From: Betaproteobacteria bacterium
Lineage (GTDB): Bacteria; Pseudomonadota; Gammaproteobacteria; Burkholderiales; Rhodocyclaceae
Direction: 5' to 3'
Length of the DNA: 5,213 nt
Assembly: GCA_028868235.1 (NCBI GenBank)
Contig: JAGWUW010000207.1
Coordinates: forward strand, 1 to 5,213
The notes under the pieces: generated by a model
Database searches by the model: none
What the model was told of the DNA's origin: nothing
Seen by the model: the letters and a program-made list of their open reading frames with translations, nothing else
Shown: piece by piece, positions 1 through 5,213 of the stretch
Position numbering within the stretch: position 1 is the stretch's first letter
Layout of the letters: the number at the start of each line of letters is the position of its first letter
Position numbers and translations under genes: made by a program

Positions 1-1187
1 ATCGGCTCGACCTGCAACTGCTCGACCTTGTTGCGGTAGGAGTAGCGCTTGACGCGGGCCAACCCGGTGTCGATGACGTAGCGGATGCCGGGCACGGTCA
101 GCGAGGTTTCGGCGACGTTGGTGGCCAGCACGATGCGCCGCTGACCGCCCGAGGGCTTGAAGATGCGGTCCTGATCAGAAGCCGAGAGGCGGGAGAACAG
201 CGGCAGGATTTCCGGCGCGTGGGCGGTGCTTAGCCCCGGCCGGGCCAGCGCATGTTTCCGCAAGGCTTCCGCCGCCTCGCGGATTTCCCGCTCGCCGGGC
301 AGGAAAACCAGGATGTCGCCGGCTCCGAGGCGTGACAGTTCGTCGGCGGCGTCCACGATCGCGTCATAGAGATCGCGCTCGTCGTCCTTTTTGTTGATAT
401 CGACGACCGGCCGGTAGCGCACCTCGACCGGGTAGAGCCGGCCCGACACCTCGATCACCGGCGCACCGTTGAAATGCTGCGAGAAGCGCTCGGCGTCGAT
501 GGTCGCCGAGGTGATGATCAGTTTCAGATCGGGCCGCCGGGGCAGCAACTGCTTCAGGTAGCCGAGCAGGAAATCGATGTTCAGGCTGCGCTCGTGCGCC
601 TCGTCGATGATGATCGCCTCGTAGGCGTTCAGATAGGGATCGGACTGCGACTCGGCGAGCAGGATGCCGTCGGTCATCAGCTTGACCCAGCTTTCCGGCG
701 TGCTCTTGTCGTGGAAGCGGATCTTGACGCCGACGCCGGCGCCGACCTGGGTCTTCAACTCCTGGGCCAGGCGGGTTGCCACGGAACGAGCGGCCAGTCG
801 GCGCGGCTGGGTATGGCCGATCAGGCCACGCGCCCCGATGCCAAGATCGAGGCAGATCTTGGGCAGCTGCGTCGTCTTGCCCGAGCCGGTCTCGCCGCAG
901 ACGATGACGACCTGGTTTTGGGCGATCAACTCGGCGATATCGGCGCGCCGTTCGTTGACCGGCAGGTCGCTCTGGAATTCGGGTTTCGGCAGCCTGTCGC
1001 GCCGGGCGGCCACGCCGTCCTGTGATTGCATCAGCAATGCATCGAGGTCGGCCTGTAGTTTTTGCTTCTTTTCCCCGGACGACCGCAGCAATTCGCGCTG
1101 CAGGCCGCGCAGGCGCTTGGCATCGGCCGTCAGGAAAGCTTGGGGAAGGTCATCATGCGCAATGCGCTTGCGGGAGGGAGTAGCCAT
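1..1187 (-). CDS. hrpA: ATP-dependent RNA helicase HrpA, N-terminal part (cut by the window edge)
   Basis: DEAH-box (DExH, SF2) RNA helicase acting in the cytoplasm; in E. coli HrpA is linked to mRNA processing and rescue of stalled or collided ribosomes. 395 codons are present, roughly the first 30% of a family that is usually about 1,300 residues, so the C-terminal domains lie beyond base 1. Visible motifs: a charged helical leader (residues 1-75), Walker [10 protein letters not shown] (98-106), TQPRRLAA (126-133), the DEAH box (195-198, in [10 protein letters not shown]), SAT (227-229), and the second RecA lobe with FLPGEREI (295-302) and [10 protein letters not shown] (355-364). All helicase motifs seen are intact. 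The ATG at 1187-1185 is the first possible ATG: an in-frame TAA lies 9 bases upstream at 1199-1197. No Shine-Dalgarno precedes it, but a TATAAT does. It lies downstream of the VF530-like gene on the same strand with a 105-base gap. Confidence 0.96.
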   Translation of the reverse strand, partial: MATPSRKRIAHDDLPQAFLTADAKRLRGLQRELLRSSGEKKQKLQADLDALLMQSQDGVAARRDRLPKPEFQSDLPVNERRADIAELIAQNQVVIVCGETGSGKTTQLPKICLDLGIGARGLIGHTQPRRLAARSVATRLAQELKTQVGAGVGVKIRFHDKSTPESWVKLMTDGILLAESQSDPYLNAYEAIIIDEAHERSLNIDFLLGYLKQLLPRRPDLKLIITSATIDAERFSQHFNGAPVIEVSGRLYPVEVRYRPVVDINKKDDERDLYDAIVDAADELSRLGAGDILVFLPGEREIREAAEALRKHALARPGLSTAHAPEILPLFSRLSASDQDRIFKPSGGQRRIVLATNVAETSLTVPGIRYVIDTGLARVKRYSYRNKVEQLQVEP

Positions 1188-1195
1188 GGGGCCGC

Positions 1196-1201
1196 ATTAT
1201 A
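1196..1201 (-). promoter_or_regulatory. Perfect -10 hexamer (TATAAT) close to the hrpA start
   Basis: The minus strand reads TATAAT at 1201-1196, 8 bases before the hrpA ATG. With usual spacing, transcription would start near 1189, giving a 0-3 base leader. There is no Shine-Dalgarno, which fits a leaderless mRNA. No good -35 is seen at 16-18 bases (CGGTTT or CCGGTT); a TTGACT occurs at 1218-1213, but only 11 bases away, too near for a sigma70 pair. The hexamer could be chance. Confidence 0.3.
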
Positions 1202-1233
1202 TTCGCCCATCCAGTCAAAACCGGCGCAAGAAC

Positions 1234-1255
1234 CCAGGGAGCCACCACCTCCTGG
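1234..1255 (-). terminator. Possible weak hairpin terminator between the VF530-like gene and hrpA
   Basis: On the minus strand CCAGGAG (1255-1249) and CTCCCTGG (1241-1234) form a 7-bp stem with one bulged C and a 7-base GTGGTGG loop. It lies 38 bases past the stop of the VF530-like gene. The downstream sequence is only mildly T-rich (GTTCTT, then GGTTTT about 20 bases on), so termination may be inefficient or the hairpin may only stabilise the 3' end. The rest of the 1188-1292 gap shows nothing else recognisable apart from the TATAAT. Confidence 0.3.
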
Positions 1256-1292
1256 ATCGCTTCAGGAATTCAACGCCCATGCCCTGGAGGTT

Positions 1293-1769
1293 CTATTTTC
1301 TCCACTTGGCCCAGGGGTCCGCATTGTCTGCAGGCGAAGCCTTTGTCGTGTTCGCAATGCGCCTGCCGTCAGCGACCCGCGGAGACGCTGCGCGGTCGTG
1401 TAAGGCCGCCTTTTTGGCGCGCTTTTCGCGCAGGCGCTCTGCATCCTCAAGACTCAACTCGGCTGGCCGCCCGGGCTTCTGGTCTGGCGGCACGATGCGG
1501 TCGCGCGGCGACAGTTCGAATTGCTCTGCTGATGCCCGCGGTAGGCTCTTGAACTGGTACAGATAAAACGCCTCGACCTTCTCCCGGGCCCAGTCGGTCT
1601 TTTTCAAAAATTTGACGGCGGACTCGACGCTCGGGTTATTCGCAAAACAATTGATGTTCAGGTAGGCATAGAGGATTTTGAACCCATAGTGCTGGGCGAT
1701 CTCAGTCACGAGCTGTTTCAGACTGACGCCGTGCAGCGGATTGTTTTGATAATCGGGATCTTGGGTCAT
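1293..1769 (-). CDS. VF530-family (DUF2132) DNA-binding protein with a long basic C-terminal tail
   Basis: 158 residues. Residues 9-70 match the VF530/DUF2132 family, small proteins described as DNA-binding: NNPLHGVSLKQLV (9-21), HYGF (27-30), INCFANNPSV (39-48), SAVKFLKKTDWAREKVEAFYL (50-70). Family members are often little longer than this domain; here about 85 residues follow. The tail holds a KPGRP motif (98-102) that resembles the core of an AT-hook, a highly charged, probably helical stretch LEDAERLREKRAKK (107-120), then a low-complexity end finishing DPWAKWRK. The tail probably adds DNA contacts, which is inference. The ATG at 1769 is preferred because the domain begins 8 residues later and GGAAAA lies 5-10 bases upstream. 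The open frame extends back to 1907, but those 46 residues look non-coding and cross a terminator-like hairpin. The specific regulatory role is unknown. Confidence 0.85.
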   Translation of the reverse strand: MTQDPDYQNNPLHGVSLKQLVTEIAQHYGFKILYAYLNINCFANNPSVESAVKFLKKTDWAREKVEAFYLYQFKSLPRASAEQFELSPRDRIVPPDQKPGRPAELSLEDAERLREKRAKKAALHDRAASPRVADGRRIANTTKASPADNADPWAKWRK

Positions 1770-1952
1770 GGCTTTTCCAGGCAAGTGATTTTTTGCACAA
1801 TTCGTCAGGCACAAAAAAAACCGCCGTGCCCTACTCCGAGTCTGCCAGAGAAGGGGCGGCATGCTACCTGTTTTTATTGCCTCCGGCACTCGATATAGTT
1901 TTCGCATACATACTCAACCATTATCCCCGCATGGCAATCACCTGCATTCGCT
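1770..1952. other. Gene-free interval between the VF530-like gene and the cold-shock remnant
   Basis: About 180 bases that look non-coding in all frames. Contents I can point to: the minus-strand hairpin with T8 (1813-1859), and a pair of GCACAA hexamers (1795-1800 and 1809-1814) 14 bases apart, which might be a short operator or chance. The interval must hold the promoter of the VF530-like gene and perhaps one for the plus-strand genes; I see no convincing -35/-10 pair on either strand. Confidence 0.5.
1813..1859 (-). terminator. Terminator-like hairpin plus T8 on the minus strand, upstream of the VF530-like gene
   Basis: On the minus strand CCGCC (1859-1855) pairs with GGCGG (1825-1821). 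Inside it CCT-T-CTC can pair with GAG-T-AGG, leaving a GCAC bulge and an 11-base loop. GGCGG is followed at once by eight T (1820-1813). This is the layout of an intrinsic terminator, 44 bases ahead of the VF530-like start codon. No minus-strand gene lies upstream for it to end, so it could be a leader attenuator, the end of a small RNA, or chance. Confidence 0.35.
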
Positions 1953-2134
1953 ATCAGGTTCAAAGAATCTAATGGCAGGCTTAGCTGGCGTAAGGCTCAT
2001 CACACCGAACGACGGCGGCGCATCCTTTACCTGTATATCGAGCTTTCAGGCAGCGCTGAGATCGCCCTACTGGCAACAAGATCATTAACTACGAATTAGC
2101 CCGAGACTCCAAGGGGTGATTCCGAACAGAGGCA
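1953..2134 (+). pseudogene. Degenerate cold-shock domain, former N-terminal half of a CSD-DUF1294 protein
   Basis: Many proteobacterial DUF1294 membrane proteins begin with a cold-shock domain (CSD), an OB fold that binds single-stranded RNA or DNA. Here the CSD can be read only by changing frame. From 1990 one frame gives GVRLITPNDGG then FTCISSFQAALR up to 2061, like the family pattern GFGFITPNDGG..VFVHISAF. From 2063 another frame gives RPTGNKIINYELARDSKG, a TGA at 2117-2119, then FRTEAVEFV, running in frame into DUF1294. Skipping one base at about 2062 joins the parts as ALR-RPTGN with normal family spacing. Further upstream, a third frame (1956-1994) holds weak RFK..GRLSW similarity to the first CSD strand. 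The RNA-binding K-G-F-G-F and F-V-H core is lost (VRL, FTC). This combination indicates a real decayed domain, not an error at one base. Confidence 0.75.
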
Positions 2135-2557
2135 GTGGAATTTGTGTGCCCGAGAAATCTGAAAAGTAAGGAACGAGGCAATAACTTAGAGAGCTGGCCA
2201 TTAGGGGTGTGCAGCCTGTTCTTTACCGCCCTGATTGCCGCCGTACTGATCGGCAAGCTGCCGAAGTCCCTGCTCTGGCTGTACGCTGGCGTCTGTGCGA
2301 TTGCCTTTGTGATCTACTGGATTGATAAGCGAGCTGCGCGCACAGGGCGCCGGCGCACCCCTGAAACCACGCTACACCTGCTCGCGCTGGTCGGTGGCTG
2401 GCCGGGAGCCCTGATGGCCCAGCGGTATTTGCACCACAAATCGGTCAAACTTTCGTTCCGGGTCGTTTTCTGGATCACCGTACTGCTCAACTGCGGGATG
2501 CTCGGGCTATTTCTGACGCCAACCGGTGCCAGGATGCTACGCAGCATGGTCTATTAA
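2135..2557 (+). CDS. DUF1294 family inner-membrane protein, possibly the surviving half of a CSD-DUF1294 gene
   Basis: The open frame encodes 140 residues from GTG 2135. The DUF1294 signature is clear: YWIDKRAARTGRRRTPE (61-77), TLHLLALVGGWPGALMAQR (79-97), then HHKSVKLSFRVVFWITVLLN (100-119). Two hydrophobic segments precede it (about 24-40 and 46-63) and one lies at 109-127, so it is probably an integral inner-membrane protein. DUF1294 function is unknown. Sequence just before it belongs to a broken cold-shock domain in the same frame, cut off by TGA 2117. Any protein made now must start inside: GTG 2135 has an AGAGG only 2 bases away, too close to be ideal, and GTG 2207 is another option. 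DUF1294-only proteins exist, so the product may work. The next gene starts 24 bases later, suggesting an operon. It may alternatively be a pseudogene throughout. Confidence 0.75.
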   Translation: MEFVCPRNLKSKERGNNLESWPLGVCSLFFTALIAAVLIGKLPKSLLWLYAGVCAIAFVIYWIDKRAARTGRRRTPETTLHLLALVGGWPGALMAQRYLHHKSVKLSFRVVFWITVLLNCGMLGLFLTPTGARMLRSMVY

Positions 2558-2571
2558 TTTACATACAAGCC

Positions 2572-2576
2572 GGGAG
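2572..2576 (+). promoter_or_regulatory. Ribosome binding site of the alpha/beta hydrolase gene
   Basis: GGGAG ends 5 bases before ATG 2582, a good Shine-Dalgarno that fixes the start at the beginning of the signal peptide. It lies in the 24-base gap after the DUF1294 stop codon; with no room for a promoter there, it points to co-transcription. Confidence 0.7.
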
Positions 2577-2581
2577 TTCCC

Positions 2582-3427
2582 ATGTTTCTGCAGCGCCTAA
2601 TCACTGCCTTCGTCCTGCTCGGACAATTCGCGCTAGCAGCAGCCAGCATGACCCCGACATGGAGCGACGTTCCCTATGGCCCTGCACCAGAACAGCGTTT
2701 CGACCTGTACTCCCCAACACAAGGCAACGACGCACCGCTGATTCTGATGGTACACGGTGGCGCTTGGCGCCTCGGTGACAAGGAAATGGGACGGGTCGTG
2801 GATAACAAGGTCGCACGCTGGGTACCGCGTGGCATCGCCTTTGCAAGTCTCAATTACCGCATGCAACCCAAGGCTCCACCGCTTGAACAGGCTCGCGACG
2901 TGGCACGTGCGCTGGCCGCGATTCAGCATGATGCGAAAAAACTTGGCATCGATCGGGACAATATCATCTTGATGGGACACTCCGCCGGCGCCCACCTGAT
3001 CGCCCTGCTCGCCGCCCGCCCAGATCTGCTGGATGAAGCTGGCGCCCGGCCATGGCGTGGCACTGTCCTGCTCGACAGCGGTGCTCTCGACGTACCAGCC
3101 ATCATGAATGGCCGCCACCTGCCGCTCTACGACAGGGCCTTCGGAAACAACCCCGCTGACTGGCTAGCCGCCTCACCTTACCAGCAGTTACACCAGGCAA
3201 CCGGGCCGATACTGGCCGTCTGCTCAAGCCGGCGCGCCAATTCCTGCCAGCAAGCCGAAAATTTCGTCGTCAAGGCACAGGAACTAGGCACAAAAGCCGC
3301 GACCCTTCCTCTGGACAAAACGCATGTTGAGATCAATGCCCAACTTGGCGACGAAGCCACCTACACTGAGGAAGTGGAACGCTACTTGAACAACTGGTCA
3401 CCAATCTTCGCCAAACACCTACGCTAA
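2582..3427 (+). CDS. Exported alpha/beta hydrolase (esterase/lipase, HSL/BD-FAE-like)
   Basis: 281 residues. The N-terminus (1-22) looks like a Sec signal peptide: a short basic start, a hydrophobic core and ALAAAS near the cleavage site, so the enzyme is probably periplasmic or secreted. The fold is that of carboxylesterases of the HSL/BD-FAE type: oxyanion-hole HGGAW (58-62), LNYRM (90-94), and nucleophile elbow GHSAG (132-136, Ser134). His248 in KTHVEIN is the likely catalytic histidine. The acid residue would be expected after the strand ILAVCSS (210-216), where the sequence is RRANSC with Asn220 and no Asp or Glu. Cys214 and Cys222 could form a disulfide after export. The start ATG 2582 is supported by GGGAG 5 bases upstream. 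It follows DUF1294 by 24 bases and overlaps the convergent lipoprotein remnant by 9 bases at its 3' end. Substrate unknown. Confidence 0.9.
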   Translation: MFLQRLITAFVLLGQFALAAASMTPTWSDVPYGPAPEQRFDLYSPTQGNDAPLILMVHGGAWRLGDKEMGRVVDNKVARWVPRGIAFASLNYRMQPKAPPLEQARDVARALAAIQHDAKKLGIDRDNIILMGHSAGAHLIALLAARPDLLDEAGARPWRGTVLLDSGALDVPAIMNGRHLPLYDRAFGNNPADWLAASPYQQLHQATGPILAVCSSRRANSCQQAENFVVKAQELGTKAATLPLDKTHVEINAQLGDEATYTEEVERYLNNWSPIFAKHLR

Positions 3428-3692
3428 CTCCCTCGGCGCTCGCCATCTGTTTTTCTTGTCGGCTCCCGTCCACTGAGCATTCTTACCAGCCAAGGTATTT
3501 CCACAAACCACGGTGAGACCGGAAATCCCGGACGGAATGCCGATATCTTCAAATTCGGCGACTTCGCCATTCCAGCATAGCGGAGCCGTTACAACTGCCG
3601 GAGCAACCGGCTTTTCCGCCGGAGCCGGATTCTGGATAGCACAACCGGTCAGCGCCAAGAGCAACGGCAGGGGTTGCCAGGAAAGTACGCTT
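3419..3692 (-). pseudogene. Small lipoprotein gene with a damaged start and a frameshifted signal peptide
   Basis: The mature part is one open frame ending at TAG 3421-3419: lipobox LALTGC (Cys codon 3643-3641), a Pro/Ala-rich linker IQNPAPAEKPVAPAVV, then a small domain with CWNGEVAEFEDIGIPSG and LTVVCGN, ending basic. It was presumably an outer-membrane or periplasmic lipoprotein; I do not recognise the family. The frame carrying the lipobox has no sensible start nearby. The preceding bases in another frame give KRTFLAT from AAG 3692, a typical n-region, and GGGAG (3703-3699) sits where a Shine-Dalgarno should be, but TATTTC follows with no ATG. Removing one C from the CCCC run at 3673-3670 would join the two as KRTFLATLPLLLALTGC, a textbook lipoprotein signal. 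Alternative starts in the lipobox frame (TTG 3808, GTG 3781) would give an unusual 45-55-residue leader. It lies 90 bases after crcB on the same strand. Confidence 0.6.
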
Positions 3693-3782
3693 GAAATACT
3701 CCCGCTGCAGTTTAGTTCCGAGAGACAAGCATTCTTTGATTTGATATTGCAGGCTCGTAACAGGCAAGTCGCACCCGGCACA

Positions 3783-4190
3783 TCAGGCCCAGATCCGGGT
3801 GGCCCCAACCGTCAGCAGCCCCAACCAGGTTGCCGTAAGGGAACCGACCAGATGCATCGCCGCCAAACCGACGGCCCAAACCGGCTGGCCAGCGATCAGG
3901 CGCTCAACGACTTCGGCCGAGAAGGTCGAAAAGGTGGTCAGACCGCCAAGAAACCCGGTGATGGCAAACAGCTTCCAAGCCAGCGGGAAATGCGTGTTGA
4001 GGTGGAATATACCAACTGCTACGCCGACCAGATAGCCTCCAAGCAGATTTGCCGCTAGCGTGCCGAGCGGCAGCGCGATAAACAACGGATTGAGCGCCAA
4101 ACCGAGCAGCCAGCGCATCCAGGCCCCCAATACAGCACCGAAAGCGACTGCGACGAAATTGAGAGTGGTTAGCTGATGCGTAAACGACAT
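3783..4190 (-). CDS. crcB: Fluoride ion channel CrcB/Fluc
   Basis: 135 residues, the usual length for this family. CrcB/Fluc proteins form antiparallel dimers in the inner membrane and let fluoride leave the cell. Family motifs in order: GAVLGAWMRW (18-27), GTLAANLLGGYLVG (43-56) with the conserved Asn48, and GFLGGLTTFSTFS (79-91) with the TTFSTF break and Phe87/Phe90 that line the pore in characterised members. Four membrane segments are apparent, about 11-33, 36-62, 69-98 and 103-128. ATG 4190 is the only ATG available, with an in-frame TAG 9 bases before it (CAG TAG AAT TCA GGA ATG). An AGGA touches the ATG, closer than ideal, so initiation may be weak. The gene is divergent from glnS with 69 bases between them. 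I see no fluoride riboswitch upstream. Confidence 0.95.
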   Translation of the reverse strand: MSFTHQLTTLNFVAVAFGAVLGAWMRWLLGLALNPLFIALPLGTLAANLLGGYLVGVAVGIFHLNTHFPLAWKLFAITGFLGGLTTFSTFSAEVVERLIAGQPVWAVGLAAMHLVGSLTATWLGLLTVGATRIWA

Positions 4191-4225
4191 TCCTGAATTC
4201 TACTGTCTGAAATTACCTTGGCGGT

Positions 4226-4231
4226 TAAAAT
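4226..4231 (+). promoter_or_regulatory. Candidate -10 element of the glnS promoter
   Basis: TAAAAT lies 28 bases before the glnS GTG in the 69-base divergent gap with crcB. It has five of six matches to the sigma70 -10 consensus. The -35 region at a 17-base spacing (CTGTCT, 4203-4208) matches poorly, so this is tentative. Confidence 0.3.
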
Positions 4232-4246
4232 AACGCGCTTAATCAA

Positions 4247-4251
4247 AGAGG
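4247..4251 (+). promoter_or_regulatory. Ribosome binding site that decides the GTG start of glnS
   Basis: AGAGG, within AAAGAGG, ends 8 bases before GTG 4260. This supports the GTG as the glnS start. No in-frame ATG precedes the conserved [11 protein letters not shown] segment. Confidence 0.65.
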
Positions 4252-4259
4252 TTCATCCC

Positions 4260-5213
4260 GTGAGCAGCCCCAATAAGCCCGAAATCGCCCCCGCCGCCAA
4301 TTTCATCAAGAACATCGTCGAGGCCGACCTCGCTGCCGGCAAGCACTCCCAGCGCCGCTGGGCCGGCCACCCTGGCACTGCTGCCGACCACGCTGCGGCA
4401 CCGCTCGACCCGGCCAAAATCCGCACCCGCTTCCCGCCTGAGCCGAACGGTTACCTGCACTTCGGCCATGCCAAGTCCATCCTGCTCAACTTTGGTCTCG
4501 CCGAACAATTCGGCGGCCGCTGCCACCTACGTTTCGACGACACCAACCCGGAGAAGGAAGAGCAGGAGTATGTCGATGCCATCGTCCACTCGGTCAAATG
4601 GCTTGGCTGCTCGTGGGAAACCGCAGGCGAAACCAATCTCTACCAGGCCTCCAACTATTTCGACTGGATGGCCCAGTTCGCCGAATACTTGATCTCGGCC
4701 GGCCACGCCTACGTCGACAGCCAGTCGGCCGAGGAGATGCGCGCCAACCGCGGCACTCTGACCCAGCCGGGCAAGGATTCGCCCTTCCGCGGCCGCAGCG
4801 TCGCCGAAAACATGGACCTGTTCAAGCGCATGCGGGCTGGCGAGTTCCCGGATGGTGCCCATATCCTGCGCGCCAGGATCGACATGACCTCACCCAACAT
4901 CAACCTGCGCGACCCGGCCATCTACCGCATCCGCCACGCCACCCACCACAACACCGGCGACAAGTGGTGTGTCTATCCGATGTACACCTTCGCCCATCCG
5001 ATCGAGGATGCCCTGGAAAACATCACCCACTCGATCTGCACGCTAGAGTTCGAAGACCAGCGGCCATTCTACGACTGGCTGCTCGAACGCCTCGCCGAAG
5101 GCGGCCTGCTGCAGCGCCCGCTGCCGCAGCAGATTGAGTTCTCGCGTCTTAACCTCACCTACGTGGTGCTGTCCAAACGCAAGCTGATCCAACTGGTCGA
5201 GGAAAAGCATGTC
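4260..5213 (+). CDS. glnS: Glutaminyl-tRNA synthetase, N-terminal catalytic part (cut by the window edge)
   Basis: Class I aminoacyl-tRNA synthetase that attaches glutamine to tRNA-Gln in the cytoplasm. 318 codons are present, somewhat over half of the usual 550-600, ending in the KMSKS-region sequence VVLSKRKL. Features seen: [16 protein letters not shown] (14-29); the ATP-binding loop [16 protein letters not shown], where HFGH replaces the commoner [86 protein letters not shown]. These are GlnS-specific and rule out GltX. Between GKHSQ and TRFPPEPNG there are about 20 more residues than in E. coli GlnS. The start is GTG with AGAGG 8 bases upstream. The gene is divergent from crcB. Confidence 0.97.
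   Translation, partial: MSSPNKPEIAPAANFIKNIVEADLAAGKHSQRRWAGHPGTAADHAAAPLDPAKIRTRFPPEPNGYLHFGHAKSILLNFGLAEQFGGRCHLRFDDTNPEKEEQEYVDAIVHSVKWLGCSWETAGETNLYQASNYFDWMAQFAEYLISAGHAYVDSQSAEEMRANRGTLTQPGKDSPFRGRSVAENMDLFKRMRAGEFPDGAHILRARIDMTSPNINLRDPAIYRIRHATHHNTGDKWCVYPMYTFAHPIEDALENITHSICTLEFEDQRPFYDWLLERLAEGGLLQRPLPQQIEFSRLNLTYVVLSKRKLIQLVEEKHV

Noticed and set aside
474..1566. Long plus-strand open frames antisense to hrpA and the VF530-like gene (474-1025, 664-1566)
   Set aside because: They are shadows of the GC-rich minus-strand genes: Arg/Ala/Ser-rich or of low complexity, with no recognisable domain.
1770..1907. 46-residue N-terminal extension of the VF530-like protein from 1907
   Set aside because: It crosses the terminator-like hairpin and T8, has no family similarity, and ATG 1769 sits just before the conserved domain with a plausible ribosome site.
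1930..1970. TPP riboswitch-like TTTGAACCTGATAGCGAATG on the minus strand
   Set aside because: The stretch resembles the 3' part of a THI element, but there is no CTGAGA on the same strand at the right distance and the AATGCCAGCG part is missing. No thiamin gene lies downstream. The CTGAGA at 2056-2061 is on the opposite strand.
3513..4058. Plus-strand open frame of 181 codons across the lipoprotein remnant and crcB
   Set aside because: It is antisense to crcB, whose motifs are unambiguous, and its translation resembles no known family.
4191..4259. Fluoride riboswitch upstream of crcB
   Set aside because: Only 69 bases separate crcB from glnS, and the GGCGAT...GCC pseudoknot pattern of the crcB motif is not present; TTAACCGCC on the minus strand is a short chance match.
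4598..5137. Second plus-strand frame of 179 codons inside glnS
   Set aside because: It is Arg/Pro-rich out-of-frame translation of glnS. The glnS frame matches the family along its whole length.

Overview
The window looks like a chromosomal segment of a moderately GC-rich betaproteobacterium. A Rhodocyclales member related to Dechloromonas/Azonexus is my best guess, made from protein character and codon use and not from a database search. It carries housekeeping genes at both edges and accessory genes, two of them apparently decaying, in between.

Layout. (1) 1-1187, minus: 5' part of hrpA (DEAH-box RNA helicase), running off the left edge. (2) 1293-1769, minus: a VF530/DUF2132-type small DNA-binding protein with a long charged C-terminal tail, transcribed toward hrpA. 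(3) 1770-1952: about 180 bases without a gene, containing a terminator-like hairpin plus T8 on the minus strand. (4) 1953-2557, plus: an ancestral cold-shock-domain + DUF1294 membrane protein gene. The cold-shock half is broken by at least one frameshift and an in-frame TGA, while the DUF1294 half is still an open frame (2135-2557). (5) 2582-3427, plus: an exported alpha/beta hydrolase, 24 bases after DUF1294 and probably co-transcribed with it. (6) 3419-3692, minus: a small lipoprotein gene whose start codon and signal-peptide frame are damaged; it converges on the hydrolase and overlaps its last 9 bases. (7) 3783-4190, minus: crcB, a Fluc fluoride channel. (8) 4260-5213, plus: 5' part of glnS (glutaminyl-tRNA synthetase), divergent from crcB and running off the right edge.

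The genes do not form one pathway: RNA helicase, tRNA charging and fluoride export are general functions that happen to be adjacent. I found no new multi-gene system, CRISPR array, tRNA, rRNA or insertion sequence. The most informative observations are the two partly decayed genes. In each, residues of the missing part can be read in a second frame, and a one-base change would restore a typical family sequence.
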